A stretch of DNA of 64,000 nt from NCBI GenBank assembly GCA_946811695.1, contig OX328131.1:12681141-12745140 (forward strand), written 5' to 3'. Origin of the DNA: Gonocerus acuteangulatus. Its lineage: Eukaryota > Arthropoda > Insecta > Hemiptera > Coreidae. The notes beneath the pieces are model-generated. The model worked only from the letters and a program-made list of their open reading frames with translations. It did no database searches and was not told the origin of the DNA. A program made the position numbers and the translations under genes. Each line of letters opens with the position of its first letter. Positions within the stretch are counted from its first letter, which is position 1. Shown one piece after another: positions 9,600 through 21,500 of the stretch.

Positions 9600-10105
9600 T
9601 ATCTGAATGTAGAGGGCGGGTGACTGGAGGCGCTGCTTACGGCCGGAATGGGAACTACATTTTTTCCACGCCCTTCTAGTGGGCTGTACTCCCTCCTAAA
9701 AGTAGTCTAGTTGTTGTTGTTTGCTCGAAGGGTATAGTGCGTTTGTGCGTGATCCAAAGTGGGGATTACTCAGTCTGTCAGATCAGGTGGCCGACTTTAT
9801 TGTAAGTAAAACCATTTTACATACTTTATTTAATGTCCGAATGACCGTATGCATCGGGTAGGCCAGCCAGCGGTCCTAGGGGCTCCGAGAGGGGTGTGTC
9901 TTTTCTCACAATTGTTACCTGGGTCAATTGATCTTTTGTAGGAGGGGTTTCCAGTTCTCGGCAAGCCGGCTCGCTTGTATCTCTGGGCAAATGTTGAAAG
10001 ATTAGGTTCAGTCCTACCTGTAGTCTTAACAGTTGTGTTGGCGTTCTTTTTTATCAAGCCGCCATAAGACAATGGCCGCCCAGTTCTACGAAACGGCTCC
10101 AATAA
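9600..10105. promoter_or_regulatory. GC-rich, CpG-containing island; possible LTR, promoter or 5' exon
   Basis: Markedly more GC-rich than its surroundings. On plus there is ATT|GTAAGTAAA near 9800, a good splice donor, and AATAAA at about 10100. On minus a 90-codon open frame (9830-10102, with TFAQRYKRAGLPRTGNP) is followed within a few bases by ATTAAATAAAG, a possible poly(A) signal. It could be a solo LTR, a 5' UTR exon or a decayed retroelement gene. I recognise no domain. Confidence 0.3.
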
Positions 10106-10129
10106 ATGTGACTGTTTGAATTTGAATAG

Positions 10130-12670
10130 TACATACTAATACTACATTATAGTAAATATTCCGAAATAATTTATGGCTTTAAATTATTCAATTTTTATTT
10201 AACTTTTTTTACATGATTTATTTAGGATTCTTATCACCTGTTTCTTGTCAAGTCATATTTTCTTAGCAGACTGTGTATATTTACTTTCTGATAAAAGATT
10301 TCAGTTTCATTATTTTTTTTCTTCTTAGTGTATTTTATTTCTGTAATAAATAAAGATCAATTATTTTAAGTTGAATATTCATATAAGAAATGCATTTATT
10401 TAAACTCAAGTTTATTGAGCATTTTTTTGAAGTTATGACAATCAGTGTTGTCATTCTTTTTTTTTTTTTTGGAGTAGTTATAACAAACAGTGTTGTCATT
10501 TTTTTTTTTTTTTTTACAATTATATAAGCAATCTAGTTGATTAAAACATTTTATAATATAAAGCTGATTGGCTGTATTAAAATATTTAATAGGATGGTTC
10601 TTTCTAGTAATAAAGCACATTCTGCTAGTTCTAAAACCTGTAGAAAATCAATTCGTTCCGGCCTATGTTACCAAAACATCCAGGTACAAAGCCAACAATT
10701 CAAAGGCGTAACAAACCTTTCGATGGAATTTTTCTGATAATGAGTTGCATTTTTTATTCTAAGGTGTAGGATTTTTAGGATTAATGATATTATTTTTGAC
10801 CTCAACTCTATAATTTCTGTGAGTTTTTAAATAGTTTGTGCTTTTAAATATTATGGAAATACTACAATAACCATAAATACTAATATTCTCCAAATTTCCA
10901 AAGTAAAATTTATTCCTCTAGAAAATTTGTGGTATCCTTTACCTTGAGCATTATATTTAAATGTTTTTTTTTTTTTAATGTTTTTTGAGAATTTTTTTGA
11001 ATGTATTATATTTTTCAATATCTGAAATTTCCATATGCTTTTATTTGGCCGAATTTGTATGCCTTTGGTACCACTTAAGGCTTATTGGGGTGTAATTATA
11101 AATAATTAGCCTTTGCTGCTGGTACAGCCTTACATCAATATCAAGTTCTTGAACGTTTATTCATATCCGTCTTTCGAGGTCGGACTATTCTATATTTTAA
11201 TCAGTTATAATTAGCTTTTATTTGTTGCTATAATTAGTTAATCAGTATGCTAATATTTATCATTATGGGTGATTTATCATATCATGTTTTTATAAGTAGT
11301 TTCATTTCTGTTTAAATTCAATGAAATGTATTAAAAATTACTGTGTTTTAACAAATACGATTGTGTGGAATTTGAGATATCTTTTGCATTAGTTTGAAAA
11401 AAGTTGTTTCTAGAATGTACAATTAAATTATCCTTTGAGTGTAAAAACATTACCAAGACGCAATGCAGAAAAAAAAATCGTCTTACAAAAAAAGAAATGG
11501 ATTTTTTAAAAATTCTTGTTAAAAAGCCTCAATCACGAAAAGAAGATCATTAGATAACCTAATGAGAAGACCTTCGCAAGGCGTGATTTTTTTCTAATGA
11601 AGGAGAAAGTTACAAGTGATTGGGAAAGGAAGATTAGACAATTTGAATATATCAACACAGGTCTACGTAAGGGGAAAATCAAACCTCAAAATATCAATTT
11701 ATTTATCTGACATAGCTTGTACTTTTTTTTTACATTAAAACATAACATAATAGTATATCAGATGTTTTCTCTTTAGTTTTGAAAAGGTGACATCAAAAAT
11801 CTGCGTACAGTGATTTTTTTTTCTGTTTAGTTTTAGAATTTGACTGTTTGATCAATGATATGGGAGCCCTGGGATGAAATTATGACATCAATAAAAGTTC
11901 ACAGCTATTCCTTTTATTTCTGTCCCTAAATTTTTCTGGCAAACTATTTGTGTTATAATAATAACGTAAATTTATTGAACATAGTCTTTTTTACAGATAT
12001 TGTAAACAATACTTTTATTTAAGAATTTAATTCTTCCTTTTAAAGCTAAGGAGGATAACATTTTTCTCATCCTCTCCTGCTGGAGGGGACATTCTCCATC
12101 CTAGCAGTTTTAATTAAAAAACCTCATTTTGCGCTCTTTTTATTAATAAAAATCTGACTAAGTTAGTAAAAAAAAGTTGCTCCTACTTTAACCAATTTAG
12201 CAAGAATTGAGAATAGTTTCCAATGTATTTTGCTACAGGATAACTAAAATATTCTTCATTCAAATTTTTGTCTGGAGTAAGAGATTTCAAATAGTCCCTG
12301 CCCCTAACGGATTGTTATATTTCTTCAGTACTCCTCTCTTATTATATCTTATTGTCAATTGTTGAATTTTAATGTAAGAACACCAAATGCGAAAATAATG
12401 GTCGCTAATTGCACACGAATAATTTGGTATAGGATGGAGGATTTCCCCCGCTCCTAATTCATCATGCTTATTTTTTTCACAATACTACTCCCTCACTAAA
12501 TGCCGACGATATATAAGTTGTTTTTGTATTTTTTTTTTTTTTTAAACTTCTGCATTTTGTTAGAAATAGTAGTGCAATAATTAAGAACAGAAGCTCAAAG
12601 AGCAATCCATAGATAAGAGATTAGAGACAATTCTCAAAACAAAATTGAATAATCCCTATTTACTCATAGT
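10130..12670. other. AT-rich stretch without recognised genes
   Basis: Contains a short tandem duplication at about 10430-10515 (CAGTGTTGTCATT followed by a T-run, twice). Otherwise I see nothing I can name. Confidence 0.5.
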
Positions 12671-12676
12671 ATATAA

Positions 12677-12950
12677 ATAGCTCAGTGTTAGAGCACTGGA
12701 CTAATAAGCTGGAGGACCTGAGTTCAATTCCCGAGCAAGAACTTAAGATTTTGTCTTCTAGTGTCTTCGTTCATGGGTTGAATTCGGCCTCCTTGACCGT
12801 CCCTAGGCCAACCCAGTTTTTAATTAATTTAATAATGGGTACCTTGGGTGCTAATGACTCTAGCAGTCGAAGCAGCCAAGGGTAAAGTCTGGCGGCCAGG
12901 GCATAGAACTGACCACACTATCTCCCTAGTGTTCCTATGCTTCACCTACT
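12677..12950 (+). mobile_element. tRNA-derived SINE, family C
   Basis: The head TAGCTCAGTGTTAGAGCACT (box A) and GAGTTCAATTCCC (box B) are tRNA-like. The body contains CCCTAGGCCAAC, then GGGCATAGAACTGACC and CTATCTCCCTAGTG, shared with 48531-48800 (plus) and with fragments at 45690-45795 and 42798-42838. It is not a functional tRNA, because the acceptor stem does not close. Confidence 0.8.
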
Positions 12951-13140
12951 TTATATTCAATAGTTGTTACCCGGCGTGCCATACTAAACATACTTTAAAT
13001 TATATTTAAAAAAAATTAAGAAAAATCAATCAAACTTACTCTGTAAAAGTATGACTGAGCAATAATGTAAACATTTGTCGAGAAGAGTTTTCTTTCATAT
13101 CACCCATATTCTCAAAAAAACCTACTACAATATCTCATTT

Positions 13141-13597
13141 CTTCTAAAGTGACTATTTCTGACAATTCACTCTTCAGTAACAGTTCCGAATCCGTGTCCT
13201 CCAAGCTGAGTCCTAGACGATTTTGACCTAGCCTATGACACACCCCGGGTGTGAAGACCTACCAGTGTGACATTTTAGATCAAAATTCGGTCAAACGGTG
13301 TGGATTTGTATAAGGCAGAAACATACAGATAAACAAACAGCTGAATTTTATATCTTCCTACACGGCGACTCAAACTTGGAAGCAGCAGTGGAGGGGGATA
13401 GCATATTTAGCTTTCGACTTCACTTGTCAAACAATTTACAACATGGCAAAGACGATAGAATGATGTTCCGTTACATCATTTTTCAAAAGTGACGATTTCT
13501 GACAATTCACTCTTCTGTAACTGTTCGGGTTCACAGCTCCGAATCCGTGACCTCCGAACTGTGAGTCCTAGACGACTTTGACCTGTCCTATGAATGT
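13141..13597 (+). repeat. Direct repeat of about 100 bp, two copies 343 bp apart
   Basis: 13141-13240 and 13482-13597 share ATTTCTGACAATTCACTCTT, TCCGAATCCGTG, CCTCC and GAGTCCTAGACGA. The intervening 240 bp is not repeated. It may be the ends of an unrecognised element. Confidence 0.7.
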
Positions 13598-13756
13598 ATA
13601 TCTATGGTTGGGTAACAGCGATTTTTGTGACGTATGGATTTTGAAAGCTCGATTTCCTGTCAGTACCTTCTGATTACGTCATTAGCACGTTTCCTCCTTG
13701 CAGTGAGATAGAAAAAGCGCTAACACAAAAAGAACCTCCCAACACTAAAGATTCGC

Positions 13757-13944
13757 GGGTCACCCCGTGGTCAGTGGTGAACGCCTTGTATTCTCATGCG
13801 GGGTCGAGCCCCAAATATAGCATGTTGAGTTTTTTTCCATTTCAGGGTCCGTTGAAATAATTCCTAGCTGCGCCATGGATGTTTAGAAAGAGTGACAACC
13901 TATAGACATCCCTAAACGCATAAAAAAAAAAAAAATCAAACAAA
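13757..13944 (+). mobile_element. tRNA-derived SINE, family B (decayed)
   Basis: CACCCCGTGGTCAGTGG (box A-like) and GGGGTCGAGCCCC (box B-like) form the head. The tail contains GCTGCGCCATGGATGT and ends in poly(A). The flanks CTAAAGATTCGC (13745-13756) and CTAAGGATTCGC (13945-13956) are an 11/12 target duplication. Confidence 0.8.
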
Positions 13945-14647
13945 CTAAGGATTCGCCATTATCCAAGATTTTGGCTTACTCCCGCCGCCTGCCCTTTACT
14001 GAATTTCTCATTTTTCCCCAAGAGAAACTCCCACAAGATTCTATATATAGCCATGATGTCATCTGCTCGAGCGATAAAGACTCTTCAGATCCTCCCTCTT
14101 TCCTCTATTTGAAACATTTAATGAATGGAAATATATTAAAACATGCCAACTAAATTATCCTATCGGAATGTTTATCACGTTCTTATCAGCGCCTTATACG
14201 CCTCCTCCGGTCGAATAGTGCCGCCTTTCATCTCTTCTGTGTTCAGAAATTACATTTCCAACAAATTAACTAAATCTTTAATGAATATCAGGGCTTCCGG
14301 CTGGTGAAACCTCACATTCAAAGACCACATATTAAGTAAACCTATTTAGTAGAACATTCATTAGTCTTTCGAACCGTCACTTTCCACTTGCTATAATTTC
14401 TCAACAGTTTTCGAGGTATTTAAGAAAGTATACCAGAAGACCATACGAGGTCTTTGGCAGTGCGGGCCTTTATATTTGTCTATAGATGTTGATTTGTTTA
14501 ATGAAAGTGAGTAGTTTTTGGATTGTCTGTTCGTCATCTCCCAAAATGTTTTGGGTATCTTAACTATTTGTCTTAAGTGGTCGTATTTGTGGCAGTTTGT
14601 AAGTATACTGAAATTGGACACGGTACGTTTGAAGGTATCAACATATC

Positions 14648-14891
14648 GTCCCTACCATCTCAAACTATCGAATATGCCAATCGGAGCAAACTAGAGAGCT
14701 AACATATTATATCCATTGACGACGTAATATATTGAAAAATGGTCTTTTTCGATACTTTATTTGAGGCATTAAAGGCTATTCTAAAGGGGTTAGAGTTGCG
14801 ACAAGCCAGTATCGTACACAATCCAAGAGCAATGTCTCGAATCTGAAAAAAACGAGATTTTTCATATTCGATAGTTTGACATGGTATGAAC
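14648..14891. mobile_element. TIR element, family M2, copy 1
   Basis: The left end GTCCCTACCATCTCAAACTA and the right end with TTCGATAGTTTGACATGG are inverted. The internal sequence matches 32997-33185 and 57179-57414. The terminal bases at the right have decayed and the target duplication is no longer clear. Confidence 0.8.
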
Positions 14892-15937
14892 GATGTGTTC
14901 AACTGATTTTTTTGTGCCGCATTTTGGGTGGTGGAGGTTGTTGAGTAGGTAGTTTTGGGTCAGTGCTGAGTCCTATTCCTAGTCTAGTCAAGACGATTTA
15001 TTCTCTTCGCGAGTGTCGTTGTGATGTGTTTCAATTCTCCGTCTTCTTTTTGATTTTAATAATGCGGGTACGTCTAGGTCCGAACCAAGTGACGTTCCGT
15101 TTTTGTTTTGTGACAGTCTTTAAGTATTTCTGTAGGTCTTCTAACAGTGGTTTCATTGATTATATCATTCTTTGTTTGAGCGGAATTCGCTACTCGATCT
15201 GCGCGTTAATGATACCGCTACATAAAATTTATTTCTTTTAGCTTGCACTGAAAGCATAGTTCTTGAATTCATTGGAGGTATCCATTTGTAGGTTCATCTG
15301 CCATGATTGCTTTTATTGAACTTTAAGAGTCCGTTATGAATAAGTTCTTCTTTTCTTTAGATTCTTTTACAATTTTCATGGCTTGTAAGATGGCGTAGAT
15401 TTCACCATGGTGAAATATTTGTTTGTCTACTTCATCTACTCAAAACGTAACCAAAATTTATACATCTCAGTTTGGACAAACGTCAAACATGTAAAAAAAG
15501 GTTTAAACTCAATCTGTCGTTTTTGTACTCTAAAAAATCTATTTTTTCCCCATTTTTCTTGAAAACGATTAAATTATCAGATCAAACGTAAAACATTTGT
15601 GTGGATTCTCTTGACCTTTCGTTTTAGAAAAAGTATTTTTGTGCCAAAGTTCATCTAAATCGGACCAATTTAGATTAACGTAGAACGCGTTCAGACTCGG
15701 GCGTTGATGGAAGTATTGTGGACGAACGCATCTGTTCGAACATCTCTTCTCATTTGATGGGAATTATCAGTGAGAAACCCCGTGCTTGTTGCACGCTTGA
15801 GAAAATAACTCATTATTGTGTGCAACTTTCGATTCCCATGTAGCTGTATTTATTTCTCGCCTTCACTTTCATAACGGCTAACGAAGGCTCTCTTTGTGAG
15901 GACCAATTTCTCTGTTTAGTACGACTATGGTATTAGT

Positions 15938-16108
15938 GAGTGTGTGTGTTTGGGTGTTTTTAACGGAATATCAACATTTGGGCTATTAACAGGTTGCCAA
16001 CCTTCTTTATATTACCAATAGCACGTAGTCGGACACCCATTCAGGTACTGGCCACGCCCAACGTTGCTTAACTTCGGTCATCAACGGGAACCGGTTCATT
16101 CAACGTGG
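15938..16108 (-). mobile_element. 5S-rRNA-derived SINE
   Basis: Minus strand: CCACGTTGAATGAACCGG, GACCGAAGTTAAGCAACG (box A of 5S) and GGTACCT-type box C sequence (CAGTACCTGAATGGGTG), then GGTTGGCAACCTGTTAATAG and a CA-rich tail. CTATGGTATTAGT at 15925-15937 and 16109-16121 is a perfect 13-bp target duplication. This is the least truncated 5S head in the window. Confidence 0.9.
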
Positions 16109-16186
16109 CTATGGTATTAGTTTTGCTGATATAAGTAATGCGTTACTTACCTTTATATGAACACAAATTTCTGACTTTAATCCATC

Positions 16187-16317
16187 CATGAGCGTATATA
16201 GAAAATAATTTCGGAGGGGGCTGGGAAATTTTCGGGGGGGGGGGGGGCTGAGACCATTTCCGGTGTATGGAATACTACCAATTTAGATCTTGGAAGACTT
16301 TTAGCCAACTTAAACGC

Positions 16318-16388
<71 letters not shown>

Positions 16389-16700
16389 GGCGCATCTACA
16401 TCTAGGTCATTAGCGCCGACATCCAGGGTGCAGCGAGGAATTTTACCAGCGAGCCATGGGATGATAAAATTCCTGCCGGAGGTTGGGAATCGAACCCACC
16501 ATCTCTCGCTTATGAATCCAAGGCGCTAGCCATTAGACCACGGGAGACCCCTCTTAAACGCTATTACACCCAAAATAGAATATGTTTTATGAACTAAATG
16601 ATCTTATTTAATTTATTTTTAAGGGTTTTATGAAATTTTTACCGATCAAATAAAAATTTCGGGGGGGGGGGGGCTGCAGCCCCCCTTATATACGCCCATG
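16187..16700. mobile_element. hAT-type MITE (family M3) split by a SINE
   Basis: The ends CATGAGCGTATATA and TATATACGCCCATG are inverted repeats. AATCCATC at 16179-16186 and 16701-16708 is an 8-bp target duplication, the length produced by hAT transposases. The interior has G-runs of 12-13 bp near both ends. Bases 16322-16552 are a later SINE insertion. Related copies are at 23002 and 28850. Confidence 0.85.
16322..16552 (-). mobile_element. tRNA-derived SINE, family B, inside the MITE
   Basis: Minus strand: TCTCCCGTGGTCTAATGG (box A) and GGTGGGTTCGATTCCCAACC (box B), then CTGCACCCTGGATGTCGG, GCGCTAATGACC, GATGCGCCGT and a poly(A) of about 65 (T-run 16321-16386 on plus). CTTAAACGCTATT at 16309-16321 and 16553-16565 is a perfect 13-bp target duplication. 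The long intact A-run and exact duplication suggest a recent insertion. Confidence 0.93.
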
Positions 16701-16824
16701 AATCCATCAAGCTTTTAGTTCAATATTCGTTATTTTTTTCTATTTATTACCATCTCTAAAGGAACAGTTCAATGCCTAACCAATAACAAAACATTGAGTG
16801 CACAAAAGCTTCCAAACTTTTAAT

Positions 16825-17100
16825 TTTTACCTCTTCTGGATTCATAAATTTATTGCCACGTGATCCCGATGCTCGATTGATATAACAGCCAAGATACAAA
16901 ACTTGTTCTTTTCGAACCAGTGGCGCATGGACATAAAATTCAGTATTACTAATATCTTTTTTATCGCTAGAATCATCGGCTGCGAAGAATCAAGCTTCTC
17001 TTCTTTAGGCAGTCGCGCTACCATCATCCCATTTCAAAGATGGTGTTTCCGAGCTTGGCTATCCCCAAATAGCTTTGCTGATCAAGTTATTTCTGCCGAA
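16825..17100 (-). pseudogene. Exon-like sequence with in-frame stops, unknown protein
   Basis: One minus-strand frame reads ISKAIWG*, later SLKWDDGSATA*, then FFAADDSSDKKDISNTEFYV, HAPLVRKEQVLYLGCYINRA and RGNKFMNPEE|GTAAAA. The last 50 codons are open and end at a plausible splice donor, and the region is less AT-rich than its flanks. Upstream there are three in-frame stops. I do not recognise the protein. It may be a decayed exon or a retrocopy. A different frame is also open from 17027 but reads less like protein. Confidence 0.35.
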
Positions 17101-17109
17101 TTAATAAAG

Positions 17110-18260
17110 TAGAGTTAATTTTTATTTGTTAACAACAATCTAATAATCTCATTGTTGTATTTGCTTATTGGTGACTGATGGTTGACATTTATTATGTGTA
17201 ATCGTCTTGACTTTTGGTCTCACTTCTAGTTATCACTGATTACTCTTGGACGTCAACAAATTAATCAATTGATGGTACAATCACTAGAGTACATATGACA
17301 GCGTTTAGTGGCCCAACTAGTATATTATGTTAAATGAATATCTCTTTTTAATTAAAATTCAATTTAGGCAGCTGAATAATTCATTTTTATTTATTTAAAT
17401 ATTAACGCCCAATCATTCATAAAAAGAAAACTTTTGGGACGGGTTATCTATCGGACGGGACAACCCGTAAAAATGTAAAAGGTGTTGGTACCTAGAAGAA
17501 AGAAAGATAATGCCGGTAATGGAATTCAACAATTGCTAAGTGAAGCTCTGTAAAATGTGTTTGATTCCCGATGTTCAGGCCATATTTTTTTTTATGAATG
17601 AAATACTTGCGCAAGTAATAGCTTAAATAAAATACATGTATGTATTGCCTTGCTTGTGTTGAGCAGCACAAAACTAGGTGCACGGAACATACCCTATTTC
17701 AGTACGAATAATAATCTAAGAAGCGATTAGAATAATAAATTTAGACGAAAAATTTATTTAATTTATTTTAGTCCACGGATGATAATAGTATATTTTTATT
17801 GTTACCATTATTATTATTGGTATTCATGCAAGCAGCATGTGTTTACATAAATTATAATTATTATTTAATTTAATATATTTTTTCTGGATTAGCTAGCCTT
17901 CTAAATTCTAAAACTCCAAGTCGATAACACCCTAATGGCTTTCCTTTTTTTCCAAAGAAAACCACCACCCCTTAGTGGAAATCAAAATATTCGATATGTT
18001 GATAACCTTCCAATTCCCGAGTAATTTCCGTTGAGTCTGCGTCAGATTCTCTTGTGGTTGATGTCAACACTTTAAAATTGTTGGAAGCAGATTGTACAAA
18101 TAAATTACGGTGGAATTTTGTTTCTAATAATGGCATAAAATTATCAATATTTCAAAATGTCGGTGACCTGTTGTTTGCTCGAATGCTAAGACAACACATT
18201 CAGTACATATATAGAGTATGCTATCAAGTACACCTTAATGGGGTTTAAAGAATTAAGCAG
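17110..18260. other. Mostly unassigned AT-rich sequence
   Basis: At 17911-18010 there is a very decayed minus-strand fragment of SINE family A (ACCACCACCCCTTAGTGG). The rest shows nothing I can name. Confidence 0.4.
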
Positions 18261-18270
18261 ATCTGCAATT

Positions 18271-18460
18271 TCAAGAAAATGAAATCGGTTGGTTTTTAAG
18301 TCCCATTATTGTATCAGGCAAAATATAGAGTGGCGCCGGACATGGGCGTATCCTGCACCTGTCTAGGATGTGGGCAATATCCTCTTCCTCTCTACCCGTT
18401 GGGTTACAACGCACTGCCTCAAGACTTGTAGGTATTCTTATTAGCAAATTCACCAGGATT
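18271..18460 (-). pseudogene. LINE zinc-finger-like fragment
   Basis: The minus strand reads AKILVNLLIRIPTSLEAVRC, then NPTGREEEDIAHILDRC. The C, H-x4-C arrangement after an RIPT-type start is like the CCHC segment that precedes the restriction-like endonuclease in R2/R4-type LINEs. One expected Cys is missing. It lies downstream of the endonuclease relic at 18865-19320 in the same orientation, the reverse of the normal order, so it is either rearranged or from another copy. Confidence 0.4.
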
Positions 18461-18864
18461 TTAGCTATTCAGGTTGCAGTTATGAAACAATGTTTTGAAA
18501 AATGTCGTCAAATATTTAAGGATCCTGCCACTGCAAGTTCTGTCAAAATGAATCGCCAGGAGGTGATTCTGCGCCGCATTTACAACAACAAACTACATTC
18601 AGACTTTATGAGGCTATTTATAATACTGATTTCGAGTTTGAAGTTTGAGCTTAGAACTTTTGGAGAGAGAAATAATTTTTATTAATGATATGCTGCCCAC
18701 TTTCAACGCCATCACAGCTTACTCATCACTCCTAGTAGGAGATTCATCGGTCTTCCACAAACAGAGTCCAAAAATTTGTAATTAAAAAAAAAAACAGATC
18801 GGTAAATCCGAGAGTCTAATGATCTTCTTCCTCTGATGATCGTCCGTATTTTTCCTCCATTAGG

Positions 18865-19320
18865 TTAACTGTACAAATGGTGATGGAGGATTCCTAGCAA
18901 GTCTACTATGATGGACTCAGCCAGTTTGGGCAAATGTTCCAATTCGATGTTACATTCTTGGAAGAATGCTGCTGTACTCCTAGGAATGGCACCTCTTACC
19001 TCGTAATCCCTTTCTCCGTAAGGCTCTCAGACTTTATCTTTAATGTAAGGGGTGCATTTCGCGTAAATTGCCTTTTTCTCTTCGCCGACTTTTGAGGCCT
19101 GCTCGAGATCAACACATTCGTATCTCGCCGTAGGGTCAACTATTAGGGCTTTTCTACTCTTCTTGTGGAATGCCAAAATATCAATAAATTTAGTTGAACC
19201 CTCCGAGTCGATGCAGTAAACCTCGTCCAAAAATACATAGTCCTTTTTTTCCAGAAGGCTTTGGATTTCTTTTTTACATTGTGGTGCCGCCTGGTGACGA
19301 GAAGGGAGTTGTAGGGGCAC
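18865..19320 (-). pseudogene. LINE with restriction-like endonuclease, C-terminal relic
   Basis: Minus strand: FIDILAFHKKSRKALIVDPT, then ARYECVDLEQ and EKKAIYAKCTPYIKDKV. This is the catalytic core of the restriction-like endonuclease of R2/R4/Dong-type LINEs (the D in IDILAF, VDPT-x-RYE, and the K of EKKAIY). An in-frame TGA at 19029-19027 interrupts it. The same frame then continues EPYGERDYEVRGAIPRSTAA to LPKLAESIIVDLL, the usual tail of these proteins, and stops at 18867-18865. Such elements often insert at specific sites, but no flanking target site can be judged here. Confidence 0.7.
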
Positions 19321-19329
19321 TTTCCCAGC

Positions 19330-21480
19330 TACGTGTGCTGGTGTTTCGATTTGCGGCAGAGAAGCCCTGCTTCACCCAAAATTCGTCCACTTACAGTTTT
19401 GTACTCTTAAAGCTACATAGGCAACCTACACTGGCCTATATCAAAGATTACCAAAACCTTTATATTTTAGTTCAATAGTTTTTGTTTGTTCATCCCAGCT
19501 GTCAGTGATTATTTTTATCGGATGGTGTAATTCTTGAGTGTACTCAGAAGGAGTCGTTCTCAAGTGAACTCCTTTCTCGAACCATTCCTTATGAAGAAAA
19601 AAAAAAAACCCTGAAACTGGTTGAGGCGTAGGAGGAACAGGTCCTGTAGAAGGCTGCGTGGGCGTATCTCTATTACTGTGATTTAGCCTGACCGTAGAGA
19701 AGATGACTCGGCTCGGAACGAATGACACGAGGTACTCCCTTGATGAGAACCTTTATGTAGGCTGATGGAGTCTTGGCCTATTAGAATCTAACGGTTATAG
19801 GAACAGGAATCACCCGTTTTTCCTCTGCATCCTTTTATTATTTCTAAGATGTCTTAATAGGTTCTCTGTAAAAATTTGACTACCATCTATTTGTACCATC
19901 TACTTTTTTATTATCAATTAAAGAAAATGTCCATCGATGGCCATCGATTAACCGGACAACAAGGAAGAGATTCAGAAGTGGCCTTTGGCCGTTTGGATCA
20001 CCAACACACTGAAATATTAAAGGAGAGTAAGAACTGATCCGTTTGGAAGTTGCTACATCCCCCATTTGTACCAACTTGAATGACCAAAACCCCGATATGT
20101 CCATCTTGACGAGCAGAGAAGTAGCGATTCTCACACGCTCCGAGTTAATGATAAGCCGAGACGTACCAATAGCCACAAATTCTAATCTACCGCAACATTC
20201 AAACACGACTGTGTTGGGTTGTATAAGTTTGAGATGAATGAGGGATTGCGGGTCAAAATGTCCCAAGAAATAAAAAAAAAAAAAAAAAAAAAAAAAATAT
20301 TCAAGAGGTAACATCTCTCATTTAATTATAATAATAAATTGTCTAGGACCGCGTGTGGGGCGTAGGATTTCGAGTAAGCAGCCAACGCGTGGTTCGATGT
20401 CTCGCACTTGTGTGATGGCGTTCTTACCTGGTCCATTGCAGTTGGCTCTTTGCGGGTTATACGGAATGCTCAGTCCTCATTGGCGTAAACAGGGGAGATA
20501 ATACACTGTCAAAATCGATCCCTGAAAAGCCTGAATATAGACTTGGAGGCATACTTAACGATGTTTCGAAGTCGTGGTCTTTTGTACATGATGAGATTTG
20601 TACAGGCACTTCGCTAGGACTGCCTCAGTGATTGATACGTTCGAAAGCACCTCCGATTGAAGAAATCAAATGCCAAATAATACAGGCAAAGTAAACATGT
20701 GTGTACTTTCAAGCCAATGGTCTTTCTCATAGATACAAATATTTTAGGGCACAGCGTTATAAGCGCTTTGTATAAACACCTGTAGTACGGGCCTTAGGGA
20801 AACAATATCCGGAATGTTATCCGAAAGTGGACTGTCATTATCTTGTCTAATTATAGCGAAAAATGCTATTTACTCATACAGTTTTAGAATGAGTTCTAAA
20901 AACTATACTGAATTTAGGAAGAATCGTGGCTGTTTCCCCACAGATAGCCTAGACTATCTCGAACCTTCTCTATAACCTCTCCTTGATTTCTCTCCAAATG
21001 TCAAGCACTAACCTTTCTCAATCGGTACAACTACTCCTGCTTCGTCTGGATACCTCTCGTTCAATAACCCCTTTTATCCTTTCACTAAGAATCATTCTTG
21101 TTTAAGGATAGTCTTTTCGATTTTATGAATCATTCATTATGACTGTGATCAGATTACGGTTTCCTTTGTACGTCTACAGGAATAAGGTTTCGAAATAAAA
21201 GACTTAAAATACCGTATTATTACTGATTTGCCACGCACCTGGCTTTAGTCTCCAATAGATTATCATAAATTTATATAAGGCGGTGTTATCCTACATCCTT
21301 ACTGGATGACCGTGATTAGAACAGGAAAGGAGATACTGGCCGAATGAAGAGAATCACTCTCCTTTCCCTATGATGAAGAACTACGTCGAGATACTTCATT
21401 TGACTCGAGACTTATTGAAGATAGGTCAACAGACGCTGATACAGAAGGGAATATTTGGAAGGCACCATGTGATAAGGAGT
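19330..21480. other. Unassigned region next to the LINE relic
   Basis: Minus-strand open stretches (19441-19728 and 19880-20314) may be upstream parts of the same LINE but carry no motif I recognise. A run of about 24 A lies at 20273-20297. The rest looks non-coding. Confidence 0.35.
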
Positions 21481-21500
21481 AATCTATAAACAACAGGTGC

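Noticed and set aside
16177..16395. Open frame with a long polylysine stretch
   Set aside because: Translation of the SINE poly(A) tail read through a MITE fragment.
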